NCBI RefSeq assembly: GCF_900496995.4
Contig: NC_044009.1
Span: 43,237,505 to 43,301,504 of the forward strand
Direction: 5' to 3'
Length of the DNA stretch: 64,000 nucleotides
Source of the DNA: Aquila chrysaetos chrysaetos
Lineage: Eukaryota > Chordata > Aves > Accipitriformes > Accipitridae
Shown here: piece after piece, positions 59,701-64,000 of the stretch
Layout: each line of letters starts with the position of its first letter
How positions within the stretch are numbered: position 1 is the first letter of the stretch
Made by a program: the position numbers and the translations under genes
The notes under the pieces: generated by a model
What the model was told of the DNA's origin: nothing
Seen by the model: the letters and a program-made list of their open reading frames with translations, nothing else
Databases searched by the model: none

Positions 59701-62700
59701 GTCCTGCTCAGCCTACACTGGGTTAAAAACCCCAGAATCCCCAGCCCTGAACCTCCTTTCCCCCCCCAAATATTTCAGTCTTCCCTTGGTGTTCCCCACC
59801 CCTAGCTCCTCCCAGCTCCACTCCTTTCCTCGCCCCTCCCCAGCTCCCCAAACTTCCAGCCCTCTCCAGACACCCTCAGCAGACCAGACCGCGCAGCTAC
59901 CGTTGCTCCCTCTTCATCCAACAATTTAGGGAACCCAGGGACATCCTGGGTCTGTCCCGTCTACAGCAGACCCCCTTCTCTCAGGGAAGCCCACCACCTC
60001 AGAGCCCTGCTCCAACACCCACCGGCACGTAACAAGCCACCGCGAAGAGGATGGAGGGTGCACCACCGCGAAGAGGATGGAGGGTGCACCACCGCGATGG
60101 TGTTTCCAGGCGGAGGGGAGCGTTAAGGGCCTTGCCGCCGTGCAGGGTGTCGCAAAAGGGCTGCGGGTGCGGGTCGGCAGGCTGTGCGGGCGCAGGAGGA
60201 GCGCAGGGTGATGGTGATGATGATGATGATGATGTCGGGAGCCCCGATGCGAAGGGCAGATAAAACCGGGGTTGCTCCCTGGTGCTCCATGCTGGGCGTG
60301 GGAGAGAGGCCCGCTCAGGCTGGCTCTGCCTCCCCTGCGACTCCCACTCTTTGCCTGAGGGTCAAATGAGCAGAAACAGCTATTGCTTCAACCTTTGCCC
60401 AAACTGAGCGGCAGATCAGCATTTTTATGTGATAGCCACCCTTGCAGAGGGGGAAAATGCAAAAGGAAGAACTTCAGTGTTGACTCTCTCCTGTCCCCAC
60501 TTCTAACTACTTTGCCTCCATCATCCCGAACCACATTGTGTCTTTTGGCAGGGAACAAACTGCATTTGCAGTCCCAGTTAGCAAGCGGCAGCTCCAGTGC
60601 TGCCCCTTTCCTGGCATCCAAGGTGGGGCCAGGCTGCGCAAGGTGCTGTCTGAACCCCACAGCCAGAAGGGATCCCACCAACGCGCCTGATCTCCCTGCC
60701 CTTTGGTGATTTGCCCAGGTAATAAGCCCTGATCAGCCCCATAACTAAAGCTACAGAAAACCAGTGGGGAAAGCAGTGAGCACCTAAGCCCAGGGTGGCC
60801 AGGCAGGCTGGAGAGGCAGGAACAGGGATTGGGATGGGGACAGGGACACGGACATGGGCAGGCCAGCCCCAGCTCCTCTTTTCTGCCTGCTCAGCCAAAA
60901 CACCCCAAACTGGCTCTGCTGATACCTGGCAGTACATTAAGTGGTTACTGGGCATTTGGTTTTGTTGTTTGGGTTTTTTTTTTCACGTCCTTCCTTTTGT
61001 TTTTTTTCAGATTAATTTCATTCTTTTTGTCAACATTTTAAGAATCTTGATGAGGAAGCTCAGCTCGCCTGAAGGACGGAGCAGTGATTTCAACCAATAC
61101 AAGTATGTCCCTTAAACCGCAACTATGCCACGTGAGCCCACTTGAGCTCCTCTTGCTCCTTCTACACTGGCTTTCCCCTCTGTTTTCGTTCTCAGGAGAC
61201 TTGCAAAGTCAACACTCCTCCTCATCCCTCTGTTTGGGGTCCACTACATCATCTTTGCTTTTTTCCCTGAAGATGCAAGCAGCGGCACAATGGAAATTCA
61301 GCTGTTTTTTGAATTGGCTCTTGGATCATTCCAGGTAATATCTGACAAGCTATTATTTCTTTAAAATAAGAGAAAGAGGTGTAACATGTAACTCTGCAAC
61401 AGAGCAGAGTCCCAATGGCAAAACCAAGCTGCCTGATTTCCCTTGAGATGCCTTATCCCCATTCAAAAGCTGAAACCGCAGTTCTAATTCTGTGACCACG
61501 GTTCTTTTATCTTTTAGGGCTTTGTCGTGGCTGTACTTTATTGTTTTCTTAATGGGGAGGTGAGTTTTGTGTATATAACATTCTTTTTTATTGCTCAAGC
61601 ATGCCTCATTAATCAGTGGGATACATTCTCCAATGAATTACATGTTTTATCTGAGGGTTTTCTGCCCAGCTACCTAATGTCACTCGTGAAATACCTCCTA
61701 GACCTGGCAAGCCTAAGTAATTGTATGCCAGATGCAAACTTCACCTCTCAACCATTGCAGCCCTTTCGTAAATCTGCATTATTACTGTCTGGGAATGGAG
61801 GGTGGGAGTACCATCCTGCACACAGTCACACTGACAATTAACTGGTTCTGATGTATGGTGCTATTACCTGTCATCTCATGGCTGTTTTCTTTGCTTGATC
61901 CTTGGGAGGGAATTTATGAAAAGCTGTATCCAGTCCAAGTTTATTAGGACTCTAATAAGGTAAAGCTTTTGGAAGAGGGACCATTTCCTTTGTGGTTGTA
62001 TGATAACTCCCAGGCTTCTGAGCTAGAACTTGCACTCTGAAATGCTGCTGCTGGTAGAGGTGGGGGGAGACATTATCCAAACTGGGAGATCCTGAGGCTG
62101 TTGGAAGGAAAAAAAAAAAAAAGCGCCTAAGTTTGGAAGAAAAAGTCACTTTGAAATGGAGGAGGGGTTTGAAATACTTTGACTAATCCTTTAACAGGGT
62201 TCAGAAAAAGTTGTTTTGAAAAGAAAGTCTTCATTTTTTTACCTTAGAATGCCAAAATGTCTCGTTTTTATAACTAAAATAAAAATCTTGGAAAAATCTA
62301 AACCAAACACTTACTGAGGCCAGCTAGACTCTGTCAACAGTTTCACCTGCAATTAAAAACAGGTTACCAGAAAATTGTGTGGCTGCAACAACAGTATCAC
62401 TAGAAGTGACAAGAAACAGGCCCTACCCTACCCCCTTAAACTGGGGGTTAAATAAATAAATCCAAACCTTGGCAAAGGTAACCCGCTCTCCTTTTCCTGT
62501 TATACTGCTCTCCGCAATGCAGGGCTCCAAGATAAACTAGCTGAACTAAGTATTTTGTGACCTTTCCACCTAGGTTCAGCTGGAAGTTCAGAGAAAATGG
62601 AGGCAGTGGCACTTAAGCAAACACTTGCGTCAGCATCTCAGCACCTCAGCGAGTAATGGAGGAAGTGGCTTAACTCAAGAGATGCAGATGGTGAGGTCGA

Positions 62701-62750
62701 GCCCACCAGAGCACAGGAGAGCAACCCTCCAAAGATCAAGCGTGCTTTAA
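41677..62750 (+). CDS. SCTR: SCTR, secretin receptor (class B1 GPCR); 13 coding exons
   Basis: Coding exons: 41677-41721, 45652-45778, 50474-50584, 54493-54596, 54899-54996, 55976-56108, 57300-57453, 57545-57605, 58146-58215, 61011-61102, 61196-61334, 61518-61559, 62574-62750. They total 1353 nt (450 residues plus TAA); all junctions are GT/AG and in phase, and 13 exons is the number I recall for SCTR. Residues 1-15 form a signal peptide. The ectodomain to about 137 has seven cysteines (23, 36, 60, 69, 83, 101, 117), the WDN...CWP core and sequons at N46, N66, N100 and N122. Seven membrane segments follow. C209 (top of TM3) and C279 (second outer loop) should pair. SCTR fits better than VIPR1 or GHRHR through [31 protein letters not shown] and [15 protein letters not shown]. 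Known role: plasma-membrane receptor for secretin, coupled to Gs and cAMP, in pancreatic and bile duct cells. It lies head-to-head with CFAP221. Confidence 0.95.
41722..45651 (+). other. SCTR intron 1
   Basis: Contains the 36-bp tandem repeat, a CpG-rich patch at about 43050-43320 with a possible cassette exon, then AT-rich DNA. Confidence 0.7.
41913..41984. repeat. 36-bp tandem duplication in SCTR intron 1
   Basis: Two near-identical copies of a unit beginning tgcctcagtttccccatcta lie back to back, 200 bp after exon 1. Each includes tatataaa. Confidence 0.85.
45652..45778 (+). CDS. SCTR: SCTR exon 2, N-terminal ectodomain (residues 16-58)
   Basis: Acceptor aaatttgcag and donor GTAAAG. Encodes [17 protein letters not shown] and a sequon NRT, aligning with the LCDVLQVLWEEQDQC helix of mammalian SCTR. 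Phase 0 in, phase 1 out. Too short to show as a long open frame. Confidence 0.9.
45779..50473 (+). other. SCTR intron 2
   Basis: Mixed-composition intron without recognised repeats until the minisatellite at its 3' end. Confidence 0.7.
50335..50466. repeat. Minisatellite of about 27-30 bp, four copies, at the SCTR exon 3 acceptor
   Basis: Diverged units of the form tgggagatgttgcatggtgt followed by ttcgttgct-like ends repeat four times and run straight into the C-rich tract of the exon 3 acceptor. A less regular duplication of about 40 bp (agcaggac...ctgt/tctcatccag) occupies 50235-50320. Confidence 0.8.
50474..50584 (+). CDS. SCTR: SCTR exon 3, ectodomain core (residues 58-95)
   Basis: Acceptor gttgcccccccag; phase excludes the second AG four bases later. 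Donor GTAACA. Encodes [15 protein letters not shown] and [14 protein letters not shown], the class B1 hormone-receptor core with the conserved Asp, Trp and Cys residues. Phase 1 on both sides. The acceptor is joined to a minisatellite. Confidence 0.93.
50585..54492 (+). other. SCTR intron 3
   Basis: No recognised repeats apart from a short GT run near 52640. It contains a CTCF-like site at 51717-51732. Confidence 0.7.
54493..54596 (+). CDS. SCTR: SCTR exon 4, ectodomain end (residues 95-129)
   Basis: Acceptor ttatcacacag and donor GTGAGT. Encodes [19 protein letters not shown] and [14 protein letters not shown], with sequons NCT and NDT and the last two ectodomain cysteines. Confidence 0.95.
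54899..54996 (+). CDS. SCTR: SCTR exon 5, TM1 (residues 130-162)
   Basis: Acceptor cccctgcag and donor GTGAGG. Encodes [19 protein letters not shown], the first membrane helix. Phase 0 in, phase 2 out. Confidence 0.95.
55976..56108 (+). CDS. SCTR: SCTR exon 6, TM2 and first outer loop (residues 162-206)
   Basis: Acceptor tttttgtaacag and donor GTAACC. Encodes [20 protein letters not shown] and [14 protein letters not shown], with the class B conserved His in TM2. Confidence 0.96.
57300..57453 (+). CDS. SCTR: SCTR exon 7, TM3 and start of TM4 (residues 207-258)
   Basis: Acceptor tttcctcag and donor GTACTG. Encodes [31 protein letters not shown] and SFFSERKF. C209 is the conserved TM3 cysteine; E230 and Y233 belong to the EGLYL motif that contributes to the class B cytoplasmic network. 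Confidence 0.96.
57545..57605 (+). CDS. SCTR: SCTR exon 8, TM4 (residues 258-278)
   Basis: Acceptor ccaattgcag and donor GTAAGC; 61 nt, phase 1 in and phase 2 out. Encodes [20 protein letters not shown]. Confidence 0.94.
58146..58215 (+). CDS. SCTR: SCTR exon 9, second outer loop and TM5 (residues 278-301)
   Basis: Acceptor tctatttttacag and donor GTAAGTC. Encodes [20 protein letters not shown], with loop cysteine C279 and the conserved WWIIRGP. Confidence 0.96.
60037..60097. repeat. 26-bp tandem repeat, 2.3 copies
   Basis: The unit starting ccaccgcgaagaggatggag occurs perfectly at 60037-60062 and 60063-60088, then breaks off. Within the GC-rich block of SCTR intron 9. Confidence 0.9.
60210..60234. 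repeat. (GAT)n microsatellite
   Basis: About eight GAT/GGT units with one interruption; SCTR intron 9. Confidence 0.9.
61011..61102 (+). CDS. SCTR: SCTR exon 10, TM5 end and third inner loop (residues 302-332)
   Basis: Acceptor ttttttttcag and donor GTATGT. Encodes [17 protein letters not shown], then [13 protein letters not shown] of the loop that contacts the G protein. Phase 2 out. Confidence 0.95.
61196..61334 (+). CDS. SCTR: SCTR exon 11, TM6 and third outer loop (residues 332-378)
   Basis: Acceptor cgttctcag and donor GTAATA. Encodes [28 protein letters not shown] and [14 protein letters not shown]. Has the class B PxxG kink (P343, G346). Confidence 0.96.
61518..61559 (+). CDS. SCTR: SCTR exon 12, TM7 end (residues 379-392)
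   Basis: A 42-nt microexon encoding [14 protein letters not shown], the near-invariant end of class B TM7, with acceptor atcttttag and donor GTGAGT. 42 nt is the usual size of this exon in the family. Confidence 0.96.
62574..62750 (+). CDS. SCTR: SCTR exon 13, helix 8 and cytoplasmic tail (residues 393-450)
   Basis: Acceptor tttccacctag. Encodes [20 protein letters not shown] and then a Ser/Thr/Arg-rich tail ending RSSVL, TAA at 62748-62750. The tail diverges strongly from mammalian SCTR, as is usual. Confidence 0.94.
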   Translation, partial: VQLEVQRKWRQWHLSKHLRQHLSTSASNGGSGLTQEMQMVRSSPPEHRRATLQRSSVL

Positions 62751-64000
62751 CACTGTACACCTGGAGGATACCTCCATGCTCAGATACACATGGTTAAGTC
62801 CCACGGACCATGCTGGGATTCTTGTGTATGTATCCGAAAGCGGGACTTGGCTGTAGATCAATGGTTCTTGAAGCACATCTGTTCATTTATATCCTGTGTA
62901 GCACCAGAGTTATTTTGCAAGGCAAAATGGGGCCAAAACATTATGCTCTTCCGTGGGTTTCTGGCCACAGTCATTTGTGTTTCTTTCCACACCAATATTT
63001 TTCAGTTGCTATTTCTACCTTAAATGTGACCTTTCGTTTTCCATGTGGCTCTCCAACATGTTCCAGGCTAAGCCAGGCTGGTGAGTTTTAGATGTTCTCT
63101 ATTTCTTCTACTGTTGAAGCTGGGAGGACATTCAATTTTCTACAATGAAGGTTACGATCCATCCTTTAACATGGCCCATGGGTTTGAAATGCAAAATTAA
63201 TTCATCCCTAAAATTTACCAAGATTCAAAGTCTTTCTGTTGTGGTGGTGGATGATGGACACTGAGAACATAAAGCACAGCTGAGCCCCTGTTTCCTCTCT
63301 GACTGCATATCTGTTGCTCAGGTACGCTCCAGTGACAGGTTCAGACAGCTTGCTTCCTTTGCCTCTTCTAACAGTGGAGACCTTGGAAATAACAGTGGTC
63401 CAATTTGGATCTTCGTCGGTTTTTGAAATGGTAAAAAAGCTATTATAGCATATTCCAAGGGTGGCCAAGAAAACTTTAGTGAGATGGGTCTTTCCTATTG
63501 TGTCTGTACCTCTGAGACTTGTCCAGCTAGTCTTTGAAGGGAATGAAAAGCCTGTGAAAGCCCTTGAGACATTTAAAACTCAATTGTACTTGACAGTACA
63601 AGGTATCTTGTGAAAAACACCACCATAGTGGCTGGCAAAAATCTCTTTAGAGCCTATGATCAGTCAGCGAGCTGAAATCTGCAAGACTGCACACTGTAAT
63701 ACGCTGTCACGAGGTATATGAGCTTCTATTACAGCTTTATGTTCTTGAGGATAAAATTGTTAAGCAAATTTCCCTAGTCTGAGTGGGAAAAGGACAAAAT
63801 AATTCATCCGACAAATGCAATCAAACCTCCCACTTGATTTTGTATCTGCATTTCCCCCCCTTGGGGCAATTCTTGCCTGGTTTTCTTCAAGGGCAAAGAT
63901 GACTGAAGAGAAAGCACTTCTCCCTCCTCCCTATCACCTACAAGACATTGGCAAAACATGCATGGTATGTCAAATACTGACGGAGAGGCATTCCCCAACC
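62751..64000 (+). other. SCTR 3' UTR / flank
   Basis: No canonical AATAAA or ATTAAA is seen. Weak variants are CATAAA near 63267 and GATAAA near 63749, so the 3' end may use a variant or lie beyond the window. No other gene is visible. Confidence 0.5.

Larger units (their letters stand above)
58216..61010 (+). other. SCTR intron 9 with a GC-rich block
   Basis: Bases about 59620-60360 are markedly C-rich and CpG-containing compared with the rest of the intron, and hold the 26-bp repeat and the GAT run. No coding similarity recognised. Confidence 0.7.

Noticed and set aside
41677..62750. VIPR1, VIPR2, GHRHR or ADCYAP1R1 instead of SCTR
   Set aside because: The [17 protein letters not shown] loop, the ILMRKL inner-loop start, [15 protein letters not shown] and adjacency to CFAP221 fit SCTR best.
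1..64000. tRNA, rRNA, CRISPR array, bacterial operon, intact retrovirus
   Set aside because: No cloverleaf with A/B boxes, no spaced direct repeats of CRISPR type, no Shine-Dalgarno-led ORF clusters, and no long gag/pol-type frames or paired LTRs were seen by eye.

Overview
The window looks like avian nuclear DNA. It has three copies of the bird-typical CR1 LINE, intron-rich genes with GT/AG splice sites, and one CpG-island promoter. Two complete multi-exon genes could be assembled by reading both strands, checking splice dinucleotides and codon phase at every junction, and comparing with what I remember of the vertebrate families. No bacterial, plasmid, phage or CRISPR features were seen.

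Left to middle (about 11.0-36.9 kb, minus strand): CFAP221 (also called PCDP1), a protein of the C1d projection of the central pair in motile cilia. I find 23 coding exons plus a noncoding 5' exon that must lie in the CpG island. They join to 859 codons with consistent phase throughout, close to the roughly 840 residues of the mammalian protein. The CpG-island promoter carries an X-box, the RFX-factor site typical of motile-cilia genes.

Right (41.7-62.8 kb, plus strand): SCTR, the secretin receptor, a class B1 G-protein-coupled receptor. Thirteen coding exons join to 450 codons. They encode a signal peptide, a cysteine-rich hormone-binding ectodomain, seven membrane segments and a short cytoplasmic tail.

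The two genes are transcribed divergently, about 5 kb apart. As far as I recall, this matches the SCTR-CFAP221 order on human 2q14. They share no pathway; the linkage is positional. Positions 1-11.0 kb lie downstream of CFAP221 and hold no gene I recognise. The last 1.2 kb is the 3' UTR or flank of SCTR.

Points to follow up: a possible phase-neutral cassette exon in SCTR intron 1, a second signal-peptide-like possible 5' exon upstream of SCTR, a minisatellite that runs into the SCTR exon 3 acceptor, a CFAP221 exon flanked by inverted CR1 copies, and a GC-rich block in SCTR intron 9. I see no convincing new biological system.
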